A stretch of 64,000 nucleotides of DNA from Actinomadura macrotermitis (GCF_009604375.1 NZ_WEGH01000001.1:868001-932000); one strand, 5' to 3'. Positions 11,115-20,504 are shown, counted from the stretch's first letter. A program made the numbers and translations. The notes: generated by a model from the letters alone, not told the origin.

Positions 11115-12680
11115 TCACCACGGCGGGGGCGTACCGCCCTGCGGGACCGGCGGGGTGTGCGAGGCCGGCGCGGACGGGCCGGGAGGCGGCGGCAGCGACG
11201 GCAGGCCCTGCGGCGCGGGCGCCGCTCCCGGGTAGGGCAGGCCCATCCCCTGCGGTCCGCCGAACCCGCCCCCGGGAGGACCCGCGGGACGGCGCCGGCG
11301 CCGCGTCACCAGCAGCAGGACCACCACGACGCCCGCGACCGGCGCCAGCACGACCACCGCGATCACCACCAGGGTCCCGGCGCCCATGGGCGTCTCGTCC
11401 TTGCCGGCCGTGATCGCGCTCTGCGCGTCACTGATGTACTTGCTCACGTACGGGTGGGCCGGGTAGAGGTTCTGCACTTCCTTGAACTTCGGCACCGCGG
11501 CCTTGTAGTGGTGCTGGTGGTAGGAGTCCAGCGCCTCGTTGTAGGCCCTGCTCGTGGGCGAGACGACCGGCTGCACGTTCTTCTCGCGCAGCTTCTCCTT
11601 GACGATGCTGACCGGCAGGACGAGCTGCTCGTTCTGCGCGGACTGCCCGTCGGCGGTGTTCAGGCCCGCGATGAGGATGCCGACGACCTTGCCGTTGTCG
11701 GCGAACACCGGGCCGCCGGAGTTGCCGCCGTAGGCGGGCGCCTGCGTCTGGAAGTAGGGCACGCCGCCCTGCGTGGCGCGCTGGGCGTTGTAGGGGCCCT
11801 GGGTGAAGGCCGGCTGGAGCCGCGAGTCCACGCTCAGCGACCCGTTGTTGGTCACCGTGCCGGGGAACCCGTCGATGTACAGGGTGTTGCCGACCTGCAC
11901 GTCGTGGTCGTCGCCGAGCCCCAGGGTGGGCAGGTTCGCCTGGCCGCCGACCTTCAGCACCGCCACGTCCTTGCCGGGGTAGCTCTCCCCCGCCGCGACG
12001 ACCTCGGCCGGCAGCTCCTTGGCGCTCTTGTCGACGCCGCCGCCAGGCACGCTCTGCAGCACGCTGGTGCTCTGGGTCAGCCCGCGCATCTTCAGGTGGC
12101 GGGCGTTGAAGGTGGCGAACATCGCGGCGCTGGTCCGCTTGATCTCGTCGTCGGCGCGCACCCCGTTCAGCAGCGCCCGCACGTTGGCCGCGTCCCCCTT
12201 GGCCAGGTCGGTGAGGGCCTGCTTGGCGAAGGTGGTGGCGATCTGCTTGTCGTCGGGCTTGACGCAGTGCGCGGCGGTGACCATGTAGCCGTCGCCGGTG
12301 ACCCACCAGCCGGTGCAGGTGCCGGCGGTGGACGCCTTGACCGTGCGGTCGGGCCCGACCGGCCTCAGGTAGGTGTCGACGTCCTTGGCCATCCGGCCGA
12401 TCAGCGCCTTGGCGATGTTGAGCTTGTCGCGGGGGATCTCACCGGCCACCACGTCCTGGGCGACCTCGCGGGTCAGCCGGTCGAAGTTGTCCTTGCGGAG
12501 GTCCACCGAGGGGACCACCAGCTCGGCCGAGTACCTGGTCACGATGAGCTGCACCGCCGGATGCGACCGGGCGGCCAGCCTGGTGGCGCGCGGCACCTCC
12601 TTGCCGTCCGCCGCCGCGACCCCGGGCGTGGTCAGCACGACCATCCCGGCCGCGACCAGCGCTCCCATCACCCTGCGCAT
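11115..12680 (-). CDS. Secreted, C-terminally anchored trypsin-like serine protease
   Basis: This 521-residue protein starts with a signal peptide (cleavage near residue 24). The catalytic triad is visible: His138 in VTAAHC, Asp238 in GKDVAVLKV and Ser321 in GGNSGGPVF, as in HtrA/S1C proteases. There is no PDZ domain. Instead a TPR-like helical pair (YNEALDSYHQHHYKAAVPKF) follows, then a transmembrane helix (TLVVIAVVVLAPVAGVVVVLLLV), a basic stop-transfer RRRRR and a Gly/Pro-rich cytoplasmic tail ending in PPPW. The protease domain is thus outside and tethered to the membrane. The tail may bind a partner inside. No target is suggested by the neighbours. It faces tetR across a terminator. Confidence 0.82.
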   Translation of the reverse strand: MRRVMGALVAAGMVVLTTPGVAAADGKEVPRATRLAARSHPAVQLIVTRYSAELVVPSVDLRKDNFDRLTREVAQDVVAGEIPRDKLNIAKALIGRMAKDVDTYLRPVGPDRTVKASTAGTCTGWWVTGDGYMVTAAHCVKPDDKQIATTFAKQALTDLAKGDAANVRALLNGVRADDEIKRTSAAMFATFNARHLKMRGLTQSTSVLQSVPGGGVDKSAKELPAEVVAAGESYPGKDVAVLKVGGQANLPTLGLGDDHDVQVGNTLYIDGFPGTVTNNGSLSVDSRLQPAFTQGPYNAQRATQGGVPYFQTQAPAYGGNSGGPVFADNGKVVGILIAGLNTADGQSAQNEQLVLPVSIVKEKLREKNVQPVVSPTSRAYNEALDSYHQHHYKAAVPKFKEVQNLYPAHPYVSKYISDAQSAITAGKDETPMGAGTLVVIAVVVLAPVAGVVVVLLLVTRRRRRPAGPPGGGFGGPQGMGLPYPGAAPAPQGLPSLPPPPGPSAPASHTPPVPQGGTPPPW

Positions 12681-12840
12681 GTCCCCGTCCCGCCTCTCCG
12701 GCCCCCGTAGGCCCGTTCTGTTCCGAGGTGCCCAGGATCATCCGCCCGAAGTCCCGCCGTCCTGAGGCCGGCGCCCCGCTCGTTCGAGGACATGCCCCCA
12801 GGACGTTTACCATTCATTTACTTTGATCGCAGGAGAGCCC

Positions 12841-14802
12841 ATGGGAACGGTGCAACGGCCACACCCCGGCGGGCGGGCCGCCATGCCGCTCGCCCTGGTC
12901 GCGGTGACCGCCGTCGTCGGCACGCTGGTCCTCGGACTGTGGGTGCCGCCGGGACGGCGGCTGGTCTGGTGGCATCCCGAGATCGTCATCGCGCTGTTCT
13001 GGACGCCGGTCGCCGCGCTGCTGCTCCGGCACCGCCCCGGCCTGCGCGTCGGCTGGCTGATGCTGACCGCCGGCCTCAGCGCGGCCCTGTACGTGCTGGC
13101 GCTGAACCTCGGCCCCTGGATGCAGATCCGGCACGTCCCGGGCGCCGGGGCCTTCCTCTGGCTCGGCCAGTGGCTGTGGGCGGTCGACACCTTCGCGCTC
13201 ACCCTGGTGCTGCCGCTGGTCTTTCCCGACGGCCGGCTGGTGTCGCGCTGGTTCGCGCCGGTGCTGGCCGCCGCCTTCGCGGCGCCGGTGATCGTCTGCG
13301 TGCACCTGACCGTGGACCCCGGCGCGCGCCGGTTCCACAACGGCGTCTCGGTCTACCCCTTCCAGGACATCCCGTGGCCGATCGCCGCGACGATCCTGAC
13401 CACGCTCGCGCTCGGCTTCGTGTCGGTCGTGGTGCGGTTCGTGCGCGCGCCCTCGGACGTGCGGCGGCAGATCGCCTGGGTCATCTACCCCGGCGTGCTG
13501 GCCCAGACCATCATCTACGTGGGCGAGTCCACCCCGATCGGCGACCCGATCCGCAATGTCACGATCGCCGCCGTGCCGATCTGCATCGCGATCGCCATCA
13601 CCCGCTACCGGCTGTACGACATCGACCTGGTCATCAGCCGCACCCTGGTCTACGCGGGCCTGGCCGTCATCATCACCGGCGTGTACTTCGCGCTCGTCGG
13701 GACGGTCAGCTCGCTGGTGGCCGACCACGGCCAGCTCGCCGGGCTGGCGGGCGCGATCGCGGCGGGCGCGGTGTTCGAGCCGGCCCGGCGCCGGCTCCAG
13801 CGCGCGGTGGACCGGCTGCTGCACGGCGAGCGCGACCCGTACCGGATCGCCGACCGGCTGAACCGGACGCTGCAGACCATCTCCGACCCCGCCGCCGCGC
13901 TCGCCGCCGCCGCCGCGACGGTCCGGCACGCCCTGCACGCCGACGGCGTGATCATCGAGGTGCTGGACCGCGAGGGGCAGACGATGGCGGCCGAGGACGG
14001 CGCGCTCGGCGACCGGCCGCAGCTCATCCCCCTGGTCTGGCACAGCGAGCCGGTCGGCCGGCTGATCTTCGGCGTCACCCGCACCCCCGACGCGCGGCTG
14101 GCCGGCATCCTGGCCCGCAACCTCGCCGAGCTCGCCAGCTCGACCCGGCTCGCGCTCGACGTGCAGCGCTCGCGCGAGCGCATCCTGCGCACCCGCGAGG
14201 AGGAGCGGCGGCGCCTGCGCCGCGACCTGCACGACGGGCTCGGCCCGACCCTGGCCAGCCTGGCGATGACGGTCGACGCCGCCCGCATCACCCTGAAGAC
14301 CGACCCGGCGGCGGTGGACCCGCTGCTGGAGCACCTGCGCACCACCATGGGCCAGACCATCGGCGACATCCGCGAGCTGGTCTACGGCCTGCGCCCGCCG
14401 GCCCTGGACGACCTCGGCCTCACCGGCGCGATCGAGGCGCTCGGCGGGGTGGTGGCGTCCGGCGACGGGCCGCAGGTGGACGTGCGGGTGGAGGGCGAGC
14501 TGGACTGCCTGCCCGCCGCCGCCGAGGTCGCGGCGTACCGGATCGTCCAGGAGGCCCTGACGAACGTGCACCGGCACGCCAAGGCCGACCGCGCCGTCGT
14601 CCGGCTCACCGTGAACGGCGACCTGCACGTGTCGGTGCGCGACGACGGCATCGGGCTGCCGCAGCGGACCCGGTCGGGCGTGGGGATGTCCTCGATGCGC
14701 GAGCGGGCGGCCGAGCTCGGGGGGACCTGCACGGTCGAGCCGGCTCCGGAGGGGGGCACCCTCGTCCGCGCCCGGCTGCCCCTGACCGGGGCGCTCAACT
14801 AG
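12841..14802 (+). CDS. Orphan sensor histidine kinase (NarL-partner type)
   Basis: This 653-residue protein has about ten hydrophobic helices in the first 300 residues, a GAF-like region (about 350-440), a HisKA_3 dimerisation helix with phospho-acceptor His464 in RRDLHDGLGPTLAS, and a HATPase domain with QEALTNVHRHAKA and VRDDGIGLP. The G2 box is GVGMSSMRERA. These features mark kinases that pair with NarL/FixJ response regulators. No response regulator gene lies next to it, so its partner is elsewhere. AGGAG at 12831-12835 supports the ATG at 12841 over an in-frame TTG at 12823. The region 12681-12840 separates it from the divergent protease gene. Confidence 0.88.
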   Translation: MGTVQRPHPGGRAAMPLALVAVTAVVGTLVLGLWVPPGRRLVWWHPEIVIALFWTPVAALLLRHRPGLRVGWLMLTAGLSAALYVLALNLGPWMQIRHVPGAGAFLWLGQWLWAVDTFALTLVLPLVFPDGRLVSRWFAPVLAAAFAAPVIVCVHLTVDPGARRFHNGVSVYPFQDIPWPIAATILTTLALGFVSVVVRFVRAPSDVRRQIAWVIYPGVLAQTIIYVGESTPIGDPIRNVTIAAVPICIAIAITRYRLYDIDLVISRTLVYAGLAVIITGVYFALVGTVSSLVADHGQLAGLAGAIAAGAVFEPARRRLQRAVDRLLHGERDPYRIADRLNRTLQTISDPAAALAAAAATVRHALHADGVIIEVLDREGQTMAAEDGALGDRPQLIPLVWHSEPVGRLIFGVTRTPDARLAGILARNLAELASSTRLALDVQRSRERILRTREEERRRLRRDLHDGLGPTLASLAMTVDAARITLKTDPAAVDPLLEHLRTTMGQTIGDIRELVYGLRPPALDDLGLTGAIEALGGVVASGDGPQVDVRVEGELDCLPAAAEVAAYRIVQEALTNVHRHAKADRAVVRLTVNGDLHVSVRDDGIGLPQRTRSGVGMSSMRERAAELGGTCTVEPAPEGGTLVRARLPLTGALN

Positions 14803-14818
14803 CTGAGGCTGGTGGTGG

Positions 14819-14864
14819 GAGGGCCGGCCGCCGCCCCCCGCCAAGAAGGTCGCGACCGGCCCTC
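14819..14864 (+). terminator. Hairpin after the sensor kinase gene
   Basis: Arms GAGGGCCGGCCGC and GCGACCGGCCCTC (one G-T pair) lie 17 nt after the stop. There is no U-run. Confidence 0.5.
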
Positions 14865-14933
14865 AGGCGCCGCATGGATCCGGGGCTCCCATCCCGAACC
14901 CGGCGGGCCTCTCCACCAGAGGGTGTGCACGTC

Positions 14934-14989
14934 AAAAATTAAACCTCTTGCGGTCCCGGCGGTAGGGGACCGTAGTCCCGACCCTACCG
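14934..14989 (-). terminator. dapF terminator
   Basis: On the minus strand CGGTAGGG and CCCTACCG form a hairpin that overlaps the dapF stop codon. It is followed by a T-rich stretch (TTTAATTTTTG at about 14933-14943), rare in this GC-rich DNA. Confidence 0.6.
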
Positions 14990-15802
14990 GGATCGGCGGC
15001 CACCCGGCCGAATGTCTCCCTCGGCGACCAGAACAGCCGGTCCGCTGAGATAGCTGGTACTGCCGTCCAGGGTGACGGTGACGCGCCCGCCCGGCACGTC
15101 GACGGTCCACTCGCCGGCGGGCACGGCGTCCCCGGACGCCAGCGACGCGGCCACCGCGACCGCGACGGTCCCGGTGCCGCACGAGCGCGTCTCCCCCGAG
15201 CCGCGCTCGAACACCCGCATCTCCACGTGCCGGTCGCCGAGGAAGCGGAAGAACTCCACGTTGACGCCCTCGGGGAACATCGCCGCGTCGAAACCGGGCG
15301 CCCGGGACAGGTCCAGGCCCGCGACCGGCTCGTCGACGGGGCAGGCCAGGTGCGGGTTGCCCGTCGACACGCCCTGGCCGGCGAACGTGCGGCCCGCCAG
15401 CTCGGCCTCGCCCGTCCCGAGGAGGACCGGCGCGCCCATGTCCACCCGCACGTCACCGGCGGCGCCGACACTGATCCCCCGCAGCCCGGCGCGGGTGGCC
15501 ACGTCCCACTCGCCGGGTTCGGCGAGGCCCGCGTCGACCAGGTAGCGGGCGAACACGCGGATGCCGTTGCCGCACATCTCGGCGATGCTGCCGTCGGCGT
15601 TGCGGTAGTCCATGAACCACTCGGCGGCCTCGTCCTGCCCGGCCGCCTTGCTGCGCACCACGCGCAGCACGCCGTCGCCGCCGATCCCGGCGCGCCGGTC
15701 GCACAGCCACGCCACCAGCTCCGGCGTGAGATCCAGCCCGCCGTCCGGGTCCGGCAGGATCACAAAGTCGTTCTCGGTCCCGTGCCCCTTAACAAACCGC
15801 AT
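14984..15802 (-). CDS. dapF: Diaminopimelate epimerase
   Basis: This 272-residue enzyme converts LL- to meso-diaminopimelate for peptidoglycan and lysine synthesis. Both catalytic cysteines are present: Cys77 in EMCGNGIR and Cys208 in SCGTGTVAVA. The substrate-binding GNPH (149-152) and the two-fold domain symmetry are also visible. The length is normal. The ATG at 15802 lies inside the end of miaA (14-nt overlap), so it is translated from the miaA message, and GGAGCAGG serves as ribosome binding site. The order miaB-miaA-dapF is conserved in actinobacteria. Confidence 0.97.
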   Translation of the reverse strand: MRFVKGHGTENDFVILPDPDGGLDLTPELVAWLCDRRAGIGGDGVLRVVRSKAAGQDEAAEWFMDYRNADGSIAEMCGNGIRVFARYLVDAGLAEPGEWDVATRAGLRGISVGAAGDVRVDMGAPVLLGTGEAELAGRTFAGQGVSTGNPHLACPVDEPVAGLDLSRAPGFDAAMFPEGVNVEFFRFLGDRHVEMRVFERGSGETRSCGTGTVAVAVAASLASGDAVPAGEWTVDVPGGRVTVTLDGSTSYLSGPAVLVAEGDIRPGGRRSR

Positions 15803-16700
15803 GTGCCGATCGTATTGCCTGCTCCAGCAGGTCCGGCGCGTCGTAGGGCAGCCAGACGACGCGCGGGTCGCGGCGGAACCACGACTCCTGGCGGCGGGCG
15901 AAACGGCGGGTGGTGCGGACCGTGTCCTCCTTGGCCTGCTCCTCGGTCCACTCCCCCGCCAGGAACCGCAGGACCTGCGCGTATCCGAGGGCGCGGCCGG
16001 CGGTCAGGCCGTCGCGCAGCCCCGCCTTGTCCAGCTCGCGGACCTCCTCGACCAGGCCCGCCGCCCACATCCGCTCGACCCGCAGCGCGATCCGCTCGTC
16101 CAGCTCGGGGCGCGGCACGCTCAGCCCGATCTGCACCGCGTCGTGGCGGTAGCGGTGCTCGGGCAGCGTGGCGGTGAACGGGCGGCCGGAGATCTCGATG
16201 ACCTCCAGCGCGCGCACGACGCGGCGGCCGTTGCTCGGCAGGATCGCCTCGGCGGCGGCGGGGTCCAGCTCCCGCAGCCGCCGGTGCAGGGCGCCCGAAC
16301 CGTGCTCGGCCAGCTCCTCCTCCAGCCGCGCCCGCACCGCCGGGTCGGTGCCGGGGAACTCCATGTGGTCCAGGGCGGCCCGCACGTACAGCCCGGACCC
16401 GCCGACCAGGACCGGGACGTGCCCCCGGCCGCGGATGCCCGCGAAGGCCTCCTCGCTGAGCCGCTGGTACTCGGCGACGCTCGCGGTGACGGAGACGTCC
16501 CAGATGTCCAGCAGGTGGTGCGGGACACCGCGCATCTCGGCCGGCGTCAGCTTGGCGGTGCCGATGTCCATGCCGCGGTACAGCTGCATGGAGTCGGCGT
16601 TGACCGCCTCGCCGCCGAGGCGCAGGGCCAGTTCCACGGCGAGGTCGGACTTGCCGGCCGCGGTCGGCCCGACGACGGCTATCACGTCTCTGGAGGTCAC
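15789..16700 (-). CDS. miaA: tRNA dimethylallyltransferase
   Basis: This 303-residue enzyme attaches a dimethylallyl group to A37 of tRNAs reading UNN codons. Visible motifs are the P-loop VVGPTAAGKSDLA, ADSMQLYRGMDIGTAK, HHLLDIWD, LVGGSGLYVRA and the ending FARRQESWFRRDPR typical of MiaA. The start is GTG at 16700 with no clear ribosome binding site. It works one step before MiaB, encoded 0.4 kb upstream on the same strand, but a plus-strand small gene lies between them. The gene overlaps dapF at its 3' end. Confidence 0.96.
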   Translation of the reverse strand: MTSRDVIAVVGPTAAGKSDLAVELALRLGGEAVNADSMQLYRGMDIGTAKLTPAEMRGVPHHLLDIWDVSVTASVAEYQRLSEEAFAGIRGRGHVPVLVGGSGLYVRAALDHMEFPGTDPAVRARLEEELAEHGSGALHRRLRELDPAAAEAILPSNGRRVVRALEVIEISGRPFTATLPEHRYRHDAVQIGLSVPRPELDERIALRVERMWAAGLVEEVRELDKAGLRDGLTAGRALGYAQVLRFLAGEWTEEQAKEDTVRTTRRFARRQESWFRRDPRVVWLPYDAPDLLEQAIRSAHAVC

Positions 16701-16793
16701 GTGCTAATTGTGGCAAGGATCTGGGTAGGGGCCGAATGCACGGGCGCCGCCCGGGACGGACGGCGCCGCCGGACAGGGCATGGAGGGATGCAC

Positions 16794-17036
16794 ATGTCGT
16801 TCGTCGACAAGGTCAAGGAGATGCTCGGCCAGCACGGCGACAAGGCCAAGCAGGGCGTCGAGAAGGCCGGCGACATGTTCGACCAGCGCACCGGCGGCAA
16901 GCACGCCGACAAGGTGGACAAGGCGCAGGAGCAGGCCGGCAAGTACATCGACAAGAACAACACGGGCGGCAACGCGGGCCGTACCGCCCCCGATCCGCAG
17001 GCGCCGCCTCCGGAAGGCGGTCAGCCCTCGTCATAG
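16794..17036 (+). CDS. Rv0909/MT0933 antitoxin-family small protein
   Basis: This 80-residue, highly charged protein reads MSFVDKVKEMLGQHGDKAKQ at the start, followed by EKAGDMFDQRTGGKHADKVD and a Pro-rich tail. This matches the MT0933 antitoxin family (Rv0909-like, CsbD-like composition). The family is named after a mycobacterial toxin-antitoxin pair, but no toxin gene lies beside it here, so a stress or structural role is as likely. I chose the ATG at 16794 because GGAGGG lies 7 nt upstream; a second ATG at 16788 is too close. It is inserted on the plus strand between miaA and miaB. Confidence 0.75.
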   Translation: MSFVDKVKEMLGQHGDKAKQGVEKAGDMFDQRTGGKHADKVDKAQEQAGKYIDKNNTGGNAGRTAPDPQAPPPEGGQPSS

Positions 17037-17061
17037 CCGGCGGCCTGCACCCGGCGGCGCG

Positions 17062-17088
17062 GCCGGCATCGGGACGCCCGATGCCGGC
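17062..17088. terminator. Bidirectional terminator between the small gene and miaB
   Basis: A perfect 12-bp hairpin (GCCGGCATCGGG, loop ACG) lies between convergent stops at 17036 and 17092. Confidence 0.8.
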
Positions 17089-17091
17089 GCG

Positions 17092-18627
17092 CTACGGGCA
17101 GGTGGCGCAGCCCGCCGACGCCGCCGCGGGCTGCGCGGGACGGCCGATGGACGGCATCCCAAGCCCGACGGCGGGCTTCGCCGTGCCCTGGCGCGCCTCC
17201 CAGGCGTCGCCCGCGCGGGTGCGGCGGACCGGCCCGGCGAGCTCGTCGGCGACCAGGTGGTGCGGCGCGGCGTAGGTGACCACGACGGGCACCATGTCGC
17301 CGGGGCGCACCGGCCCGTCCGGGGCCGCGAAGTGCACCAGCCGGTTGTCGGCGGCGCGGCCCGACAGCCGGCGCGTGGCCTCGTCCTTGCGGCCCTCGCC
17401 CTCGGCGACCAGCACCTCCAGCGTGCGGCCGAGCTGGCGCTTGTTCTCGGCCCAGGAGATCTCCTCCTGCAGCGCGACCAGCCGCTCGTAGCGCTCCTGC
17501 ACGACCTGCTTGGGGATCTGGCCGTCCATCGTCGCGGCCGGGGTGCCCGGGCGCTTGGAGTACTGGAAGGTGAACGCCGAGGCGAACCGGGCCTCGCGGA
17601 CCACGTGCAGGGTCTGCTCGAAGTCCTCCTCGGTCTCGCCGGGGAAGCCCACGATGATGTCGGTGGTGATCGCCGCGTCCGGGATCGCGGCCCGCACCTT
17701 CTCGATGATGCCGAGGTAGCGGTCCTGCCGGTAGGAGCGGCGCATCGCCTTCAGCACCCGGTCCGAGCCGGACTGCAGCGGCATGTGCAGCGAGGGCGTC
17801 ACGTTCGGCGTCTCGGCCATCGCCGCGATCACGTCGTCGGTGAAGTCCTTGGGGTGCGGCGAGGTGAACCGGACCCGCTCCAGGCCCGCGACGCCGCCGC
17901 AGGCCCGCAGCAGGCCGGCGAACGCGGACTGGCCGCCCGCGGTCATCTCGCGGACCTCGGCGGGGGCCGCGGCGAGCGCGCCGAAGCCGCTGCCGTAGGC
18001 GTTGACGTTCTGGCCGAGCAGGGTGATCTCCACGACGCCGTCGGCGACCAGCGCCTCGATCTCGGCGAGGATCTCCCCGGGGCGGCGGTCCTTCTCCTTG
18101 CCGCGCAGCGCGGGCACGATGCAGAACGTGCAGGTGTTGTTGCAGCCCACCGAGATCGACACCCACGCGGCGTAGGGCGACTCGCGGCGGGTCGGCAGCG
18201 TGGAGGGGAAGGTGACGAGGGACTCCTCGATCTCCACCTGCGCCTCGGCCTGCACCCGCGAGCGCTCCAGCAGCGCCGGCAGCGCGCCGATGTTGTGCGT
18301 GCCGAACACCACGTCGACCCAGGGGGCGCGCTGGACGATGGTGTCGCGGTCCTTCTGCGCCAGGCAGCCGCCGACCGCGATCTGCATGCCGGGGTGGCCG
18401 TCCTTGACGGGCCGCAGATGGCCGAGGTTGCCGTACAGGCGGTTGTCGGCGTTCTCCCGCACGGCGCAGGTGTTGAACACCACCACGTCCGGCTCGGCAC
18501 CGCCGGCCCGGACGTACCCGGCGTCCTCCAGCAGCCCGGCCAGGCGCTCGGAGTCGTGGACGTTCATCTGGCAGCCGTAGGTACGGATCTCGTACGTGCG
18601 GGGGCCGCTCTCGTCGGTCGCAGTCAT
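17092..18627 (-). CDS. miaB: tRNA-2-methylthio-N6-dimethylallyladenosine synthase
   Basis: This 511-residue radical SAM methylthiotransferase adds the 2-methylthio group to i6A37 made by MiaA. The N-terminal domain holds three cluster cysteines ([22 protein letters not shown]). The radical SAM motif CNNTCTFC follows, then a TRAM domain around [13 protein letters not shown]. The C terminus extends about 50 residues past TRAM and ends in CATCP, an extra CxxC of unknown use. The start is the ATG at 18627, with no clear Shine-Dalgarno sequence. It diverges from gluA. Confidence 0.96.
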   Translation of the reverse strand: MTATDESGPRTYEIRTYGCQMNVHDSERLAGLLEDAGYVRAGGAEPDVVVFNTCAVRENADNRLYGNLGHLRPVKDGHPGMQIAVGGCLAQKDRDTIVQRAPWVDVVFGTHNIGALPALLERSRVQAEAQVEIEESLVTFPSTLPTRRESPYAAWVSISVGCNNTCTFCIVPALRGKEKDRRPGEILAEIEALVADGVVEITLLGQNVNAYGSGFGALAAAPAEVREMTAGGQSAFAGLLRACGGVAGLERVRFTSPHPKDFTDDVIAAMAETPNVTPSLHMPLQSGSDRVLKAMRRSYRQDRYLGIIEKVRAAIPDAAITTDIIVGFPGETEEDFEQTLHVVREARFASAFTFQYSKRPGTPAATMDGQIPKQVVQERYERLVALQEEISWAENKRQLGRTLEVLVAEGEGRKDEATRRLSGRAADNRLVHFAAPDGPVRPGDMVPVVVTYAAPHHLVADELAGPVRRTRAGDAWEARQGTAKPAVGLGMPSIGRPAQPAAASAGCATCP

Positions 18628-18799
18628 GACAGTGCAAGGGTACGCGTCGCGCACCACTCCCCGTGCGCCCCCGCGGCCCCTCCCAAGATCGTTCCCCCCG
18701 GGCGCCACGCCCGTCGCGACCCGCGCCGCGCGGCCGTCGTGATCTCCTGAATCCCCTGTCGACGTGGGCTTCTGTGACCTGATCGGAACGTCGCGTACC

Positions 18800-18835
18800 T
18801 TGCCGCGTGATGGAGATGACGTAAAGTCCGGGCCC
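18800..18835 (+). promoter_or_regulatory. gluA promoter, probably leaderless
   Basis: TTGCCG (18800-18805) and TAAAGT (18822-18827) are 16 bp apart. The gluA ATG at 18836 follows 8 nt later and no ribosome binding site is present, so transcription likely begins at the start codon. Confidence 0.55.
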
Positions 18836-19621
18836 ATGACGGACATCGGCAACGTGGCGGATGACGAGGTGGCGCCGGCCGGGGGCGGGCCTCTGGTGGT
18901 CTTGGAGAACGTCAACAAGCACTTCGGCGAGCTGCACGTTCTCAAGGACATCAACCTCACCATCAACCGGGGTGAGGTCGTCGTGGTGATCGGCCCCTCC
19001 GGCGGCGGCAAGTCGACCCTGTGCCGGTCGATCAACCGGCTGGAGCCCATCGACGGCGGCACCATCCTGCTGGACGGCAAGAAGCTCCCGAGCGAGGGCA
19101 AGGAACTGGCCCGGCTCCGCGCCGATGTGGGCATGGTGTTCCAGTCCTTCAACCTGTTCGCCCACAAGACCATCCTGGAGAACGTCACGCTCGGGCCGAT
19201 CAAGGTCCGCAAGCGGGGCAAGCAGGAGGCCGAGAAGCACGCCATGGAGCTGCTGGACCGGGTCGGCATCGCCGCCCAGGCGCAGAAGTTCCCCGCGCAG
19301 TTGTCGGGCGGCCAGCAGCAGCGCGCCGCCATCGCCCGCGCGCTCGCGATGAAGCCCAAGGTGATGCTCTTCGACGAGCCCACGTCGGCACTGGACCCCG
19401 AGATGGTCAAGGAAGTGCTCGACGTGATGACGGGCCTGGCGCAGGAGGGCATGACCATGATCGTGGTGACCCACGAGATGGGCTTCGCCCGGCGCGCCGC
19501 CCAGAAGGTCGTCTTCATGGCCGACGGGCAGGTGGTCGAGGAGAGCACGCCCGAGGAGTTCTTCACCAACGCGCGAACCGACCGCGCCAAGGACTTCCTT
19601 TCCAAGATCCTCTCGCACTGA
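18836..19621 (+). CDS. gluA: Glutamate-type ABC importer ATPase GluA
   Basis: This 261-residue ATPase belongs to the polar amino acid (GlnQ/GluA) group. Walker A is [18 protein letters not shown], the Q-loop [12 protein letters not shown], the signature LSGGQQQR and Walker [15 protein letters not shown], with H-loop [12 protein letters not shown]. It energises glutamate or related amino acid uptake with GluB, GluC and GluD encoded next. The gene context, recA side of miaB, matches gluABCD in other actinobacteria. The ATG at 18836 gives a short N-terminal tail before the ATPase fold; the GTG codons within VVLENV are less likely starts. Confidence 0.93.
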   Translation: MTDIGNVADDEVAPAGGGPLVVLENVNKHFGELHVLKDINLTINRGEVVVVIGPSGGGKSTLCRSINRLEPIDGGTILLDGKKLPSEGKELARLRADVGMVFQSFNLFAHKTILENVTLGPIKVRKRGKQEAEKHAMELLDRVGIAAQAQKFPAQLSGGQQQRAAIARALAMKPKVMLFDEPTSALDPEMVKEVLDVMTGLAQEGMTMIVVTHEMGFARRAAQKVVFMADGQVVEESTPEEFFTNARTDRAKDFLSKILSH

Positions 19622-19659
19622 GCCGCGGGGCTCCGGCGTTAAACAGCACAGGGAGAGTA

Positions 19660-20481
19660 ATGATGCTCGTTCGCAAGTTCGGGGTTGCGCTCGCCGCGCT
19701 GGCCGCGACCTCCATGGTGGCGTCCGGCTGCAGCGCCAAGAAGGAGAGCACGGTCGACGGCAAGAAGGAGCTGATCGTCGGCGTCAAGGCCGACCAGCCC
19801 GGGATGGGCCTGAACACCCCGCAGGGTTACCAGGGCATCGACATCGACGTGGCGAACTACATCGCCAAGAAGCTCGGCGCGACCAAGGTCACCTTCAAGG
19901 AGGCCAAGTCCGCCAACCGCGAGTCGTTCCTGGCCAACGGCACCGTCGACATGGTCGTGGCGACCTACTCGATCACCCCCGAGCGGCTGCCCAAGGTCAC
20001 CTTCGGCGGCCCCTGGGTGATCACCCACCAGGACATCCTGGTGCGCGCCAACGACAGCGCCATCAAGAGCGTGGACGACCTGAAGGGCAAGAAGCTCTGC
20101 CAGGTGTCGGGCTCCAACTCCTGGAAGCGCGTCACCGAGGAGAAGAAGGTCGCCGCCAAGCTGGTGCCGGCGCAGGGCTACGAGGACTGCATCACCAAGC
20201 TGAAGGGCGGCACGGTCGACGCGGTCTCCACCGACGCGACGATCCTGGCCGGTTACGCCCAGCGCGAGGGCACCGCCTTCAAGCTGGTCAACGCCCCCTT
20301 CACCGACGAGAAGTACGGCGTCGGCCTGAAGAAGGGCGACAAGAAGGGCTGTGAGGCCGTCAACAAGGCCATCACCGACATGTACAAGGACGGCACCGCC
20401 AAGCAGCTGTGGGACAAGTGGTTCGGCAAGACGAACCTGAAGTTCGACGCCACCCAGCCGCCCGCCCAGGGCTGCAGCTGA
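19660..20481 (+). CDS. gluB: Glutamate-type ABC importer binding lipoprotein GluB
   Basis: This 273-residue SBP family 3 protein has the lipobox VASGC with Cys24. The mature domain shows KKELIVGVKADQPGMG, YQGIDIDVANYIAKKLG, the ANRESFLANGTVDMVVATYS segment and KKGDKKGCEAVNKAITDMYKDG-like ending, all typical of amino acid binding proteins. It captures the solute for GluC/GluD. Two adjacent ATGs (19660 and 19663) are possible; GGGAG at 19651-19655 suits the second slightly better. It begins 38 nt after gluA and is followed by a strong hairpin before gluC. Confidence 0.92.
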   Translation: MMLVRKFGVALAALAATSMVASGCSAKKESTVDGKKELIVGVKADQPGMGLNTPQGYQGIDIDVANYIAKKLGATKVTFKEAKSANRESFLANGTVDMVVATYSITPERLPKVTFGGPWVITHQDILVRANDSAIKSVDDLKGKKLCQVSGSNSWKRVTEEKKVAAKLVPAQGYEDCITKLKGGTVDAVSTDATILAGYAQREGTAFKLVNAPFTDEKYGVGLKKGDKKGCEAVNKAITDMYKDGTAKQLWDKWFGKTNLKFDATQPPAQGCS

Positions 20482-20504
20482 TCGCCTCCTGTCACCGTCT
20501 CCCC

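Noticed and set aside
16794..17036. Rv0909-like protein as half of a toxin-antitoxin pair
   Set aside because: Neither neighbour is a toxin (miaA and miaB flank it), and the 93- and 55-bp gaps hold no small frame with toxin features.
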